A stretch of 64,000 nt of DNA from Lactococcus allomyrinae. GTDB taxonomy: Bacteria; Bacillota; Bacilli; Lactobacillales; Streptococcaceae. Of this stretch, positions 18,363 to 27,643 are shown in pieces (within the stretch, counting starts at the first letter, position 1; each line of letters begins with the position of its first letter). The stretch lies in contig NZ_CP032627.1 in NCBI RefSeq assembly GCF_003627095.1, positions 744,001 to 808,000 on the forward strand, read 5' to 3'. The translations under genes were made by a program, and so were the position numbers. The notes under the pieces are model-generated. The model was not told where the DNA came from. It saw nothing but the letters and a program-made list of their open reading frames with translations, and did no database searches.

Positions 18363-18535
18363 AGTGATTACGATTACTTTATTGATGGGGATTCTTTCTC
18401 CATCACTAATGTTAGGATACAACCACAACCTCACATCAAAGATATGCGGTCACCACTTTAGAGCAAATGGACAGCGTAGCGAAGTGGAGATCGTGCGTGC
18501 TAAGTCAGAATGCACTTATCTTACTTGATTTCCGA
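18361..18535. repeat. Intergenic mosaic repeat, copy B
   Basis: The block opens with GAAGTGATTACGATTAC, has an inverted repeat around GATGGGGA/TCTCCATC, then CACTAATGTTAGGA, and a 31-bp module at 18461-18491 (GAGCAAATGGACAGCG...) that matches copy C at 35895-35925 in 29 of 31 positions. Confidence 0.7.
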
Positions 18536-18550
18536 TTAGATCTTACAAAA

Positions 18551-18632
18551 AACTTACTGACAGCACTTTGTCAGTAAGTTTTATTTTGTGTCAACGTGAG
18601 AAATGAAATCTGTCAGCTTGCTGACAGATTTT
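18551..18632. terminator. Two terminators between converging permease and gatD genes
   Basis: AACTTACTGACA/TGTCAGTAAGTT (18551-18580) and ATCTGTCAGC-TTG-CTGACAGAT (18609-18629) followed by a T-run. The second is an 18-bp-type palindrome copy used as a terminator stem. Confidence 0.8.
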
Positions 18633-18678
18633 TTATTCGCAGAATCAATGCTCACGTTAATCATATTGAACTGATCAC

Positions 18679-19464
18679 TTATTTTTCGGATTTGCGTTTA
18701 ATGTCAGTGATGTTTTGTCCTTTTTCTTCATCTGACAAGATTTCTTCAAAGCTTGGAAGTAAAATGGACTGACCATATTTTTGACGCAAAGCAGTAGTAA
18801 CAAGTCTGTAAGCAAGTCGGCTATTTCTTGATAAGATAGGTCCATGAAAGTAAGTACCAAAGGTATTTTTATAAATCAATCCTTCGGTATCATCATCTGG
18901 ATTGTTGCCACCGCCATAGACAACACGCCCCAACGGTTTTTCATCTTCTGATAAATAAGTGATGCCAGAATGATTTTCAAAGCCATAGTAGGTTTCGCCA
19001 AACTCGTCATTGTGTGTTTCAATATCACCGATAAAACGGTCAGTGCGCAAGTTTTCTGTGTAATGACCAAGAATCCCAGTTCCTGCGATTTTATGACCCG
19101 AAGCATTGACATAATATTGACCGAGCATTTGATAGCCACCGCAGATGGCAAGCAGAGGTTTGTCAGCTTCAATGTAGGATTTTAGAGGTTCTGTCAGCGC
19201 TGACAGACTTCCGTCAGCGATAATTTCTTGCTCGTAATCTTGTCCACCACCCCAAAAAACGAGGTCGTAACGTTCTTTATCAAACCTATCACCGAGGGAT
19301 ACAATCTCAAAGGTCATCTCGCAACCAAGCTTTTCGCCAACATACTTGAGCATGAGAATATTACCATTATCGCCATAAGTATTCATTAAATCACCGTAAA
19401 GATGGGCGACTGTCAAATCAAATTTTGGATGTTCAAGATTGGATTTTAGTGAAATATAAGTCAT
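18679..19464 (-). CDS. gatD: Lipid II isoglutaminyl synthase, glutaminase subunit
   Basis: The product has 261 aa, a CobB/CobQ-like glutamine amidotransferase. With MurT it amidates D-glutamate of lipid II to D-isoglutamine in the cytoplasm. The nucleophile Cys is at 108 (LLAICGGYQ) and the catalytic His at 207 (GTYFHGPIL). The start at 19464 follows GAAAGGAAA and overlaps the end of the preceding gene by 4 bp. A palindrome (19191-19206) is read Leu-Ser-Ala-Leu-Thr-Glu. Confidence 0.95.
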   Translation of the reverse strand: MTYISLKSNLEHPKFDLTVAHLYGDLMNTYGDNGNILMLKYVGEKLGCEMTFEIVSLGDRFDKERYDLVFWGGGQDYEQEIIADGSLSALTEPLKSYIEADKPLLAICGGYQMLGQYYVNASGHKIAGTGILGHYTENLRTDRFIGDIETHNDEFGETYYGFENHSGITYLSEDEKPLGRVVYGGGNNPDDDTEGLIYKNTFGTYFHGPILSRNSRLAYRLVTTALRQKYGQSILLPSFEEILSDEEKGQNITDIKRKSEK

Positions 19465-19931
19465 AAATTTCCTTTCAGTTTTTGAATCCATGCATCAAGA
19501 TAAAAGTCAACTTGATAAGTGTTATAGCCCTGGAACCGCTTGGTAAAATGAGCTTCATAAATTTCTTCTGGTGTATGTATTTGGCGAAGAAACTCATCAA
19601 TTTCTGTAGTATTATAGCCTCGAAATGCGACTTTGAAATTAGGATGAGCAAGGTCAACTTTTGCAAGAGATTCAAGACGTTTGCTCTCTTGTTCATCTGC
19701 GTGTTCAATGTTGTAACGATAAGCAGCGAGTTCTTGAAGATAGAACTTAACGTCTTGTTTATCATAACCCATAGCGCTGCTTGAAAAACTCTTGTTCTTG
19801 ATTTGTTCAGAAGGTAAGGGATTTTCAGCTAGCTGGCGTAAGAATAAATCGACTTCACCACGATTATAGCCAAGTGCAGATTTTATGAAATGCTTTTTAT
19901 TAGGATACTCGTACTCATCAATTTTTTTCAT
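19461..19931 (-). CDS. Protein with four DivIVA-like motifs
   Basis: The product has 156 aa, with no membrane segment. Four copies of the pattern GY-x(3)-[ED]-[VI]-[DK]-x-[FY]-L start at residues 21, 55, 105 and 135 (for example [11 protein letters not shown] and [11 protein letters not shown]). This pattern matches the N-terminal membrane-curvature domain of DivIVA/GpsB, but the usual long coiled coil is missing. The gene overlaps murT upstream by 1 bp and gatD downstream by 4 bp, so the three are translationally coupled. A role linking lipid II amidation to the division machinery is plausible but unproven. I know of no named family for this four-copy form. Confidence 0.8.
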   Translation of the reverse strand: MKKIDEYEYPNKKHFIKSALGYNRGEVDLFLRQLAENPLPSEQIKNKSFSSSAMGYDKQDVKFYLQELAAYRYNIEHADEQESKRLESLAKVDLAHPNFKVAFRGYNTTEIDEFLRQIHTPEEIYEAHFTKRFQGYNTYQVDFYLDAWIQKLKGNL

Positions 19932-21280
19932 TACTTCATTTCTCCATCAATTAGATGTTCTTTTGAAAGAAGTTCACGCATAGCAAGCATTGCTGTGTAG
20001 GTCGCAAGGATATAGACATGGTCGGTTTTGGATGATTTTATGTCTCTCAAAACACTGGCTAGATTGTCACGTTCAGAAATCTTGTCGGCATCAAAACCAG
20101 TGACACGCATCCGACGTGCCATTTCGCTTGCTCTAGCACCACCTGTGATAATCTGGTCAATTTCCATTTCTCGGAGCAATTCAAAATTAGCGTCCCAAAT
20201 CCAACTTGTGTCAATTCCGTCAGCATAATTTGCATTCAAAAGACTGATTAAGGTAAATGGATAGTTTGCCAATTTCATCATTTCTAAGGCTTGATTGGCA
20301 CCAACGGGGTTTTTAATCAATACGATTGTGACTTGTTTGCCATCAATTTCAAGTGTTTCTTGGCGACCAAAGACAGCTTTTGACTCATTGAAGCCAGCAG
20401 TGATTTTTTCTGCTGGCACATCAAAATATTCAGCAACAGAAACTGCAGCTAGTGCATTGTAAATATTGTAAAGCCCGCCGACATTGATTTTATAAGAATT
20501 TCCGTCAATAACAAAACGTGACGAAGTATTTGTGATTTCTGTCAGTTCTGACAGCTTATAGTCAAGTGATGGGCGAGTGAATCCGCAATTTACACAGATA
20601 TAATTTCCAAGATTAGCGTAAGTATTCATCTTGTAAGCAAGAATGTGATGACACCTAGGACAAACAATTCCCTCAGTATTGTAGTGAGCATGAGTTGGAG
20701 TGTGTTCCTCGTGGTCGAAACCGTAATATTTGACTTTGTTCACCAACTTCTTGGAATTAAATAATGGACTATCGCCATTGAGCAGAACTGTCGCAGTAGG
20801 TGAGTTTGCAGCTCCTTTGACAATAAAATCATAAGTCGTATAAATCTCGCCATAACGATCCATTTGGTCGCGGAAAATATTGGTAAATAGAAAAAGTGAG
20901 GGTTTAATATACTCTGTAATTTTTGGCAGACTTGCTTCGTCAATCTCTAACACTGCAAATTTTTTCTGAGGTGTCTTTGTTTTTGGTGCTTTCAAAAAAG
21001 TCGAGACGATTCCAGTAATCATATTGGCACCAGAAGGATTAGTCACGACAGGACCGAAAGCCTTCTCCAAAATTCCTACTGTCAGAGCTGTTGTCAGTGT
21101 TTTACCGTTAGTCCCAGTAATGACAATAATTTCATAATTTTTTGTCAGTACTGACAGAATATTTGGGTCAATTTTTAATGCAAGTTTGCCAGGCAAAGTT
21201 GAGCCACGTCTAAAAAATTTCTCCAAGACAAAAGCTGATGATTTCCCAACAAAACTCGCAAATGAAGTTTTTATAGTCAT
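19931..21280 (-). CDS. murT: Lipid II isoglutaminyl synthase, MurT subunit
   Basis: The product has 449 aa, a Mur-ligase-like ATPase partner of GatD. The P-loop GTNGKT is at 56-61; CPRCHH and CVNC form the zinc ribbon in the middle domain typical of MurT; a MurT C-terminal domain with [17 protein letters not shown] follows. The start at 21280 is chosen by homology with MurT N-termini; longer in-frame starts run through a hydrophobic, unlikely extension. No Shine-Dalgarno is visible and a -10 box ends 7 nt before the ATG. Two palindrome copies (20539-20554, 21142-21157) are both read as Leu-Ser-x-Leu-Thr. Confidence 0.95.
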   Translation of the reverse strand: MTIKTSFASFVGKSSAFVLEKFFRRGSTLPGKLALKIDPNILSVLTKNYEIIVITGTNGKTLTTALTVGILEKAFGPVVTNPSGANMITGIVSTFLKAPKTKTPQKKFAVLEIDEASLPKITEYIKPSLFLFTNIFRDQMDRYGEIYTTYDFIVKGAANSPTATVLLNGDSPLFNSKKLVNKVKYYGFDHEEHTPTHAHYNTEGIVCPRCHHILAYKMNTYANLGNYICVNCGFTRPSLDYKLSELTEITNTSSRFVIDGNSYKINVGGLYNIYNALAAVSVAEYFDVPAEKITAGFNESKAVFGRQETLEIDGKQVTIVLIKNPVGANQALEMMKLANYPFTLISLLNANYADGIDTSWIWDANFELLREMEIDQIITGGARASEMARRMRVTGFDADKISERDNLASVLRDIKSSKTDHVYILATYTAMLAMRELLSKEHLIDGEMK

Positions 21281-21287
21281 ATGCAAT

Positions 21288-21317
21288 ATTCTACCATATA
21301 ATCTCATTTTTTGGCAA
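21288..21317 (-). promoter_or_regulatory. murT promoter, leaderless arrangement
   Basis: On the minus strand TTGCCA (21317-21312), 18 bp, TAGAAT (21293-21288), 7 nt, then ATG at 21280. Confidence 0.65.
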
Positions 21318-21636
21318 AAATCATTTTCCGTACAACAGAAGAAAGTTAATCTAATGAAATCAGGACAATACATTAAAGTATAATACAATAAAAATAGGAA
21401 TTTTACAGTATAAAAGAAAGTCAACTTACCTAATAGTAATCTGTATCGTACCAAACTATACTCAAAATAATAATATCTTTAAGCAATGAGGAGTAAAAGG
21501 CCAGTATAATAACTAGAGTAAGTAGTTGGGTGGAGGTTGAAAGCCAGTATTGTTTTATCTCCGACCTACTTACAACAAACTGGTGGACAAAAAGCAAAAT
21601 TTTTAAGACTTAATAATAATCGCTCATTCCATTTTT
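21318..21636. other. Intergenic region with a possible structured RNA
   Basis: No gene is seen. A TATAAT at 21505-21510 precedes a spaced hairpin: GTAAGTAG (21518-21525) with CTACTTAC (21566-21573) and inner GGAG (21532-21535) with CTCC (21559-21562). A small RNA or a divergent leader is possible; no -35 box or T-run terminator is clear. Confidence 0.35.
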
Positions 21637-21645
21637 TGGTATAAT
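21637..21645 (+). promoter_or_regulatory. Extended -10 of the first acetolactate decarboxylase gene
   Basis: TTTTTTGGTATAAT ends at 21645 with a TGG extension and no good -35. ATG at 21652 is 6 nt further, so transcription should begin at or next to the start codon. Confidence 0.75.
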
Positions 21646-21651
21646 ATGCTC

Positions 21652-22317
21652 ATGACAAACAGTAAAATATTTCAACATAATACATATAATACACTCTACG
21701 GCGGTTTTTATGAAGGAACCATCACCCTTGAAGAAGCATTGAAACATGGAAGTGCTGGAATTGGTACACTTGATACAGCAAATGGCGAAGTCACTATTTT
21801 GGACGGTGTGGCTTATCATGGCTCATCTGAAAATAAAGTTCGTGTTGTAGAAAAAGATGAAACACTCCCTTATGTTGCTGTTGTTGACCATCAACCGTTG
21901 ACAAGCTTTACTGACAACTCTGGAAGTTCGGCTTCCGAATTTCTGTCAGCACTGACAGAAAAATTGCCAACAAAAAGTGCTGCTTACAGTATTGTGATTG
22001 CAGGTTTTTTTAAAGCCATGACGGTTAGTAGTAAGCCTGCAGGAAATACTGAGCCTTATCTTGATATTCTTTCTAAGCAACCTCATTTTACAAGAGAAAA
22101 TGCCTGTGGGACAATCGTTGGAATTTGGTCTCCTAAACATTTGGCAGACCTTTTTGGTGATGGTTTTCATTTACATTTTGTAAGTAGTGATAAGACTTTT
22201 AGCGCCCACGTTCAGGACTTTGTCATTGATAAGGTGACAGTGGAGTTTGGCAAAATTGATAACATCCAACAAGAATTTCCTGTAGATAATGAAAACTTTG
22301 AAAAACATCAGTTCTAA
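21652..22317 (+). CDS. Alpha-acetolactate decarboxylase, first copy
   Basis: The product has 221 aa and turns acetolactate into acetoin, linking pyruvate overflow to branched-chain synthesis. The zinc ligands of the family are present in FHLHFVSSDKTFSAHVQDF (HxH and a later His). The start at 21652 is preferred to the ATG 6 bp upstream, which abuts the -10 box. A palindrome (21943-21958) is read Leu-Ser-Ala-Leu-Thr-Glu. A second, different copy (aldB) lies at 46040-46753. This one stands alone, between murT and lepA. Confidence 0.93.
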   Translation: MTNSKIFQHNTYNTLYGGFYEGTITLEEALKHGSAGIGTLDTANGEVTILDGVAYHGSSENKVRVVEKDETLPYVAVVDHQPLTSFTDNSGSSASEFLSALTEKLPTKSAAYSIVIAGFFKAMTVSSKPAGNTEPYLDILSKQPHFTRENACGTIVGIWSPKHLADLFGDGFHLHFVSSDKTFSAHVQDFVIDKVTVEFGKIDNIQQEFPVDNENFEKHQF

Positions 22318-22334
22318 CTTGTAGTGATTGTTTT

Positions 22335-22411
22335 TTGTCAGCATACTGATAGCATTTTTCTTTGAATTCATCACATATTTTAATCCTGTAGAATTGTCAG
22401 TATGCTGACAG
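22335..22411. repeat. Two 18-bp palindrome copies after the decarboxylase gene
   Basis: TTGTCAGCATACTGATAG (22335-22352) and TTGTCAGTATGCTGACAG (22394-22411). The first is followed by a short T-rich stretch and may terminate. Confidence 0.7.
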
Positions 22412-22433
22412 AAGTAAAAGATGGTTTGACAGA

Positions 22434-22463
22434 GCCGTTTCTCACAAAGAGAAGCGGTTTTTC
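22434..22463 (+). terminator. Terminator upstream of lepA
   Basis: GCCGTTTCTC pairs with GAGAAGCGG and is followed by TTTTT. Confidence 0.75.
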
Positions 22464-22474
22464 AGTTGCTTTTA

Positions 22475-22483
22475 TGGTATAAT
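22475..22483 (+). promoter_or_regulatory. Extended -10 promoter of lepA
   Basis: TGGTATAAT (22475-22483). The leader to the lepA ATG is about 100 nt and contains a short repeat of GAGTGTTTAAA / TTTAAACACTC (about 22501-22525). Confidence 0.65.
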
Positions 22484-22591
22484 TAGCTTAATTAAACTTA
22501 GAGTGTTTAAAATTTAAACACTCTGCTTACAGAACTTTTGTAAGTTCAGCAAAGTATAAAAAATAATTCTTTGATTAGTATAGGAATAAAT

Positions 22592-24415
22592 ATGAACATC
22601 GCAGAAATGAACGCGCGTAAGGAAAAAATTCGTAATTTTAGTATTATTGCGCATATTGACCACGGGAAATCAACACTTGCCGATCGTATTCTTGAACAAA
22701 CTGAAACAGTTTCAAAAAGGGAACTTCAAGCTCAAATGCTGGATTCAATGGATTTGGAGCGTGAGCGTGGAATTACCATTAAACTCAATGCTATTGAACT
22801 TAACTACACTGCAAAAGATGGCGAAACGTATATTTTTCATTTGATTGACACACCAGGTCACGTTGACTTTACTTATGAAGTTTCTAGAAGCCTTGCAGCT
22901 TGTGAAGGAGCAATTCTCGTTGTGGATGCAGCACAAGGAATTGAGGCACAGACACTTGCCAACGTTTATCTGGCTCTGGATAATAATCTTGAAATTCTTC
23001 CTGTCATCAATAAAATTGACCTTCCTGCTGCTGACCCAGAAAAAGTGCGTCAAGAGATTGAAGATGTTATTGGACTTGATGCCTCGGAAGCTGTACTTGC
23101 TTCCGCGAAATCAGGGATTGGTATTGAAGAAATCCTTGAGCAGATTGTTGAGAAAGTACCAGCACCTAGTGGTGAAGTAGATGCTCCCCTAAAAGCGCTG
23201 ATTTTTGACTCTGTTTATGATGCTTATCGTGGTGTTATTTTACAAGTTCGTGTGGTTGATGGATCAGTTAAAGTTGGTGATCGTATTCAACTGATGAGCA
23301 ATGAAAAAGAATTTGATGTGACAGAAGTTGGGATTTTCACGCCAAAAGCAGTGAGTAGAGACTTTCTGATGGCAGGAGATGTTGGCTATATTGCGGCAAG
23401 TATCAAAACAGTTGCTGATACTCGAGTTGGTGATACAGTAACACTTGCAAATAATCCAGCAAAAGAAGCACTTGGTGGCTATAAGCAAATGAATCCAATG
23501 GTGTTTGCAGGGATTTATCCGATTGAGTCCAATAAATTCAATGATTTGCGTGAAGCCTTGGAAAAACTTCAACTTAACGATGCCAGCCTTCAGTTTGAGC
23601 CAGAAACCTCACAAGCGCTTGGATTTGGCTTTCGCTGTGGTTTTCTTGGACTCTTGCATATGGATGTTGTCCAAGAACGTTTAGAGCGTGAATTTGGTAT
23701 TGACCTGATCATGACAGCACCATCTGTCGTTTATCATATCAATACAACAGATGGTGAATTGCTTGAAGTTGCCAATCCTTCTGAATTTCCAGATCCAACA
23801 CGAATTGAAAATATCGAAGAACCATATGTTAAAGCGCAAATCATGGTACCCAATGAATTTGTAGGAAGTGTGATGGAGCTTGCTCAGCGCAAACGTGGTG
23901 TTTTTGAGACAATGGATTACCTTGATGCCAATCGCGTTAATATCATTTATCATATTCCGTTAAGTGAGATTGTCTTTGATTTCTTTGATAAATTAAAATC
24001 ATCAACCAAAGGTTATGCAAGCTTTGACTATGAAATCAGTGACTATCGTGTGTCTAATCTGCAGAAAATGGATATCCTGCTGAATGGTGATAAAGTTGAT
24101 GCACTAAGCTTTATTGTTCACAAAGAGTTTGCTTATGAACGTGGTAAAATCATCGTTGAAAAATTGAAAAAACTCATTCCACGCCAACAGTTTGAAGTAC
24201 CTATTCAGGCCGCTATTGGTCAAAAAATTGTGGCACGTAGTGACATTAAAGCACTTCGGAAAAATGTCCTTGCTAAATGTTATGGTGGTGATATTTCGCG
24301 TAAGCGTAAACTGCTTGAGAAGCAAAAAGCAGGTAAAAAACGAATGAAATCAATTGGTTCGGTAGAGGTACCACAAGAAGCTTTCCTATCTGTTTTGTCA
24401 ATGGATGAAGAATAG
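22592..24415 (+). CDS. lepA: Elongation factor 4 (LepA)
   Basis: The product has 607 aa, a ribosome-bound GTPase that back-translocates or remodels stalled ribosomes. G1 AHIDHGKST, the switch segment ERGITIK, G3 DTPGHVDF and G4 NKID are intact, and the LepA-specific C-terminus ends in [26 protein letters not shown]-type sequence. The start at 22592 follows TAGGAATAAAT; an earlier in-frame start lacks a ribosome site. Confidence 0.98.
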   Translation: MNIAEMNARKEKIRNFSIIAHIDHGKSTLADRILEQTETVSKRELQAQMLDSMDLERERGITIKLNAIELNYTAKDGETYIFHLIDTPGHVDFTYEVSRSLAACEGAILVVDAAQGIEAQTLANVYLALDNNLEILPVINKIDLPAADPEKVRQEIEDVIGLDASEAVLASAKSGIGIEEILEQIVEKVPAPSGEVDAPLKALIFDSVYDAYRGVILQVRVVDGSVKVGDRIQLMSNEKEFDVTEVGIFTPKAVSRDFLMAGDVGYIAASIKTVADTRVGDTVTLANNPAKEALGGYKQMNPMVFAGIYPIESNKFNDLREALEKLQLNDASLQFEPETSQALGFGFRCGFLGLLHMDVVQERLEREFGIDLIMTAPSVVYHINTTDGELLEVANPSEFPDPTRIENIEEPYVKAQIMVPNEFVGSVMELAQRKRGVFETMDYLDANRVNIIYHIPLSEIVFDFFDKLKSSTKGYASFDYEISDYRVSNLQKMDILLNGDKVDALSFIVHKEFAYERGKIIVEKLKKLIPRQQFEVPIQAAIGQKIVARSDIKALRKNVLAKCYGGDISRKRKLLEKQKAGKKRMKSIGSVEVPQEAFLSVLSMDEE

Positions 24416-24429
24416 ATTATAGAATTTTT

Positions 24430-24455
24430 AAAAATCGCATGATGCGGTTTTTTTG
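24430..24455 (+). terminator. lepA terminator
   Basis: A short AT-flanked hairpin around CGCATGATGCG followed by TTTTTTT. Confidence 0.7.
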
Positions 24456-24602
24456 CTAAAATATAAGGATTAGACGAACTATAGAGGTCTGAAAAATATT
24501 GCGTAGTTTTGTGCTGGTATATTAAGTTGGAGTAAAATTTAAAATTCTAACTTCAACAGCTAAAAAATTTCAACAGCTAAAAAATATAGAAAAGAGAATG
24601 AT

Positions 24603-25237
24603 GTGAAAATATTTATTGCGGGTTCCACTGGTCGTGTGGGGTTGAGTTTACTTGATAAAATGTCACAAATGGGACATCAGATATTTGCTGGCGCTCGTCA
24701 AAAGAACAAAGTGCCTATTATTCAAAATGTAACTCCTGTAAGCTTCGACTTGGATTGGACACCTGATCAAATGGTTGAAGTCATAAAGGAAATGGATATT
24801 ATCATTGATGTGGCGGGTTCATCTGGGGAAGTTTACTTCAGGTTGATTTGTTTGGAGCGGTGAAATTGATGCAAGCTGCAGAGAGAGCTGGGATTAAACG
24901 GTTTATTTTGTTGAGCACTATTTTTGCTTTGCAGCCCGAAAAATGGACGACACCAGGGTTTATTGCGTTGAAAGATTATTATATCGCAAAACATTTTGCA
25001 GATTTGTATTTGATTAATAATACAAGTTTAGATTATACAATTTTGCAGCCAGGTTATTTAACTGAAGAGAAAGAAACTGGATTGATTGATATCAATGATG
25101 AGATTTCTGCTCCTAATACTATTGAGGATGTGGCGCAAACTTTGAAAGAACTCGTGAATACCGAACATTCAATCGGTAAAGTCATTACAATGCATAATGG
25201 AGCAACGCCAATTGCCACTGCACTTAACGCACTTTAA
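24603..25237 (+). pseudogene. NAD(P)-binding sugar-epimerase-like protein, frameshifted
   Basis: The first frame (GTG 24603) gives FIAGSTGRVGLSLL, a Rossmann GxxGxxG motif, and is good to IIDVAGSSG. It then loses its frame at GGGG (24825-24828) and stops at 24863. The other frame continues as LLQVDLFGAVKLMQAAERAG... ILLSTIFALQPEKW to 25237. Restoring a fifth G would join the two into one ~212-aa short-chain NAD(P)-binding protein. Either the gene is broken or a G was lost in sequencing. The role of this family is mostly redox or sugar metabolism. Confidence 0.85.
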
Positions 25238-25275
25238 TTTAATCTAAAAGATAGAAAGTTTTTTAAATAAAGCAT

Positions 25276-25311
25276 AAAAATACAGGAATAAAATATATTT
25301 CTGTATTTTTT
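25276..25311 (+). terminator. Terminator before argC
   Basis: AAAAATACAG (25276-25285) pairs with CTGTATTTTT (25301-25310) and T residues follow. Confidence 0.75.
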
Positions 25312-25323
25312 TACATTTAATTC

Positions 25324-25365
25324 TTGACAATTAAAATCAAGAGTAGTATTATGTATAAATATACA
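25324..25365 (+). promoter_or_regulatory. argC promoter with overlapping ARG box
   Basis: TTGACA (25324-25329), 17 bp, TATTAT (25347-25352). A palindrome TGTATAAATATACA (25352-25365) covers the transcription start and resembles the ArgR/AhrC operator, so arginine should repress argCJDBF as in L. lactis. Confidence 0.8.
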
Positions 25366-25384
25366 AAAAGAAGCGAGTAAATAT

Positions 25385-26407
25385 ATGAAGAAAATAGCAA
25401 TAGTTGGTATTACTGGATATAGTGGATTAGAGTGCTTTAGGTTGCTTTATTATCATCCAGAAGTGGAGGTTGTAAATGTGTATGCGACTTCACATTGCGG
25501 TGAAAAATTAGCAGATGTTTTTCCTCAGTTTGATGGGTTGACGGATTTGGTTATTGAAAACTTTGATAGACAAGAAGTGATTGAAAAGTGTGATGCAATA
25601 TTTTTTGCAACTTCTTCTGGAGTAAGTAAAGAGCTGGCTTTAACTTTTATTGAACAAGGTTTTCCTGTTATTGATTTATCTGGTGATTTTCGACTAAAAA
25701 ATCCTGAAACATACAAAAAATGGTATAAAAATACAAATGTGGATATGGAATATTTATTCAAAGCACAATATAATTTAGCTGATTTGGGAAAAGCTACGAA
25801 GCCTTATATCGCGAATCCAGGCTGCTATGCGACAGCTACGTTATTGGCTCTAGCTCCTTTGGTACAGCAAGATTTAATTGAGTTGGATAGTATTATTGTG
25901 GATGCCAAATCGGGACTTTCAGGTGCTGGAAAAAGTTTGAGCGAAGCAAGTCATTTCGTAAATGTTTCAGACAATATGAGTATGTATAAAGTAAATATGC
26001 ATCAGCATATTCCAGAGATTGCCCAACAGTTAAAGGTTTGGAATTCTGATTTTCATGCTCTACAATTTACAACGAGCTTAATCCCTGTGACACGAGGTAT
26101 TTTTGTAAGTAGCTATGTAAAATTATCAACGGGAGTAGGATTTGAACAGGTTTATGAAGCTTATAAAAAATGCTTTGCCAATAAAACTTTTGTTAGAATT
26201 CGACGACAAATGCCACAATTGTCAGATGTAACCGGTACAAATTTTTGTGATATTGGTTTGGCTTATAATCCAGTAACAAATATTTTGACAGTTGTTTCTG
26301 TGATTGATAATTTGATGAAAGGTGCTGCAGGGCAGGCAGTACAAAATTTCAATCAACTATTTGGTTATGATGAGTGTTTAGGGCTTAAGTTTATGCCGCA
26401 AATCTAG
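25385..26407 (+). CDS. argC: N-acetyl-gamma-glutamyl-phosphate reductase
   Basis: The product has 340 aa and reduces acetylglutamyl phosphate with NADPH, step three of arginine synthesis. The N-terminal GITGYSGLE binds NADPH, and the catalytic Cys lies in ANPGCYATAT (about 148). It is the first gene of argC-J-D-B-F, behind an ARG box; argJ follows after 12 bp. Confidence 0.97.
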   Translation: MKKIAIVGITGYSGLECFRLLYYHPEVEVVNVYATSHCGEKLADVFPQFDGLTDLVIENFDRQEVIEKCDAIFFATSSGVSKELALTFIEQGFPVIDLSGDFRLKNPETYKKWYKNTNVDMEYLFKAQYNLADLGKATKPYIANPGCYATATLLALAPLVQQDLIELDSIIVDAKSGLSGAGKSLSEASHFVNVSDNMSMYKVNMHQHIPEIAQQLKVWNSDFHALQFTTSLIPVTRGIFVSSYVKLSTGVGFEQVYEAYKKCFANKTFVRIRRQMPQLSDVTGTNFCDIGLAYNPVTNILTVVSVIDNLMKGAAGQAVQNFNQLFGYDECLGLKFMPQI

Positions 26408-26419
26408 AATAATGAGGAT

Positions 26420-27610
26420 ATGATGAAAGAAGTAGAAGGAACGATTGCGAGTCCAAAAGGATTTTCAGCGGATGCAGTACATGCACAGTTAAAATATAAG
26501 AATTTAGATTTAGGAATTATTTTGAGCGAGGTTCCCGCTGCTATCGCAGGAGTCTTTACAACGAATAAAGTATATGCGGCGCCTGTGAAATTGAATCGAG
26601 AAATTATAAAAAATGGAAAAGCACAAGCAATTGTTTGTAATTCGGCAGTAGCTAATGCTGTAACAGGGGATGAGGGTTGGCAAAATGCATTAAAAACTCA
26701 AAAAATGATTGCCGATAAATTTAATTTGGTACAAGAGCACGTCGCAGTTTGCTCAACTGGGGTTATCGGTGTTCAGTTACCTATGGAGAAAATGGCTACT
26801 GGAATATCAAAATTATCTAAGGTGGGCAATCCAGCGGGCTTTGCTCAGGCAATATTGACTACAGATACAAAAATAAAAACGATAAACTTGGAAGAAGAAA
26901 TCGGTGGAAAAATTGTAAAAATGAGTGGAGTGTGTAAAGGTTCTGGTATGATTCATCCTAATATGGCAACCATGCTTGCTTTTATCACAACTGATGCAAA
27001 AATTGCACAGTCATTGCTTCAAAAAACTTTGTCAGCACTGATAGAAACAACTTTTAATCAAATCACCGTAGATGGAGATACTTCAACGAATGACACCGTT
27101 CTTATCTTGGCAAATGGTATGGCCGCCAATGAAGAAATCCTAGAGGGTACAAAAGATTATCTTTTATTCAGACAAATGTTGGAAAAAGTTTGCCAAGTTC
27201 TTGCCCAAAAAATTGCTGCTGATGGTGAAGGAGCCACTAAACTTATTGAGGTAACGGTGAAAGGGGCATTTGATAGTCTGTCCGCAAGATTAATTGCTAA
27301 AAAAATCGTTGGTTCAAGTCTAGTCAAAACAGCCATTTTTGGTGCAGACCCTAACTGGGGGCGGATTGTATCAAGCATTGGTCAAGCTGCTGATTTTGAA
27401 GTGGACGATATTGAACTTAAAATTCAGGATGAACTTGTACTTTATCATTCTACCCCTGTTCAGTTTGAAGCAGCGTTTCTTTCTGAAAAATTAAAAGAAA
27501 ATATGATTTCGATTGTAGTTGATTTGAATTGTGGTACAGGTAATGGGCAGGCTTGGGGATGTGATTTGACCTATAAATATGTAGAAATCAATGCATTATA
27601 TACGAGCTAA
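26420..27610 (+). CDS. argJ: Bifunctional ornithine acetyltransferase/acetylglutamate synthase
   Basis: The product has 396 aa. ArgJ moves acetyl from acetylornithine to glutamate, recycling the acetyl group. The self-cleavage motif KGSGMIHPNMATML is at 173-186, with the Ala-Thr bond at 183-184 and Thr as nucleophile. The GAGG ribosome site suits the ATG at 26420 or 26423. A palindrome relative (27029-27044) is read Leu-Ser-Ala-Leu-Ile. No argA is needed if the cycle is primed by this enzyme. Confidence 0.97.
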   Translation: MMKEVEGTIASPKGFSADAVHAQLKYKNLDLGIILSEVPAAIAGVFTTNKVYAAPVKLNREIIKNGKAQAIVCNSAVANAVTGDEGWQNALKTQKMIADKFNLVQEHVAVCSTGVIGVQLPMEKMATGISKLSKVGNPAGFAQAILTTDTKIKTINLEEEIGGKIVKMSGVCKGSGMIHPNMATMLAFITTDAKIAQSLLQKTLSALIETTFNQITVDGDTSTNDTVLILANGMAANEEILEGTKDYLLFRQMLEKVCQVLAQKIAADGEGATKLIEVTVKGAFDSLSARLIAKKIVGSSLVKTAIFGADPNWGRIVSSIGQAADFEVDDIELKIQDELVLYHSTPVQFEAAFLSEKLKENMISIVVDLNCGTGNGQAWGCDLTYKYVEINALYTS

Positions 27611-27643
27611 TTTCATAAAAAAGGATATTTCGAGGGTATTGTT

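Noticed and set aside
24603-25237. Programmed -1 frameshifting as explanation for the broken NAD(P)-binding gene
   Set aside because: There is no slippery heptamer with downstream structure; an identical G-run defect in an unrelated gene favours a sequencing or mutation cause.
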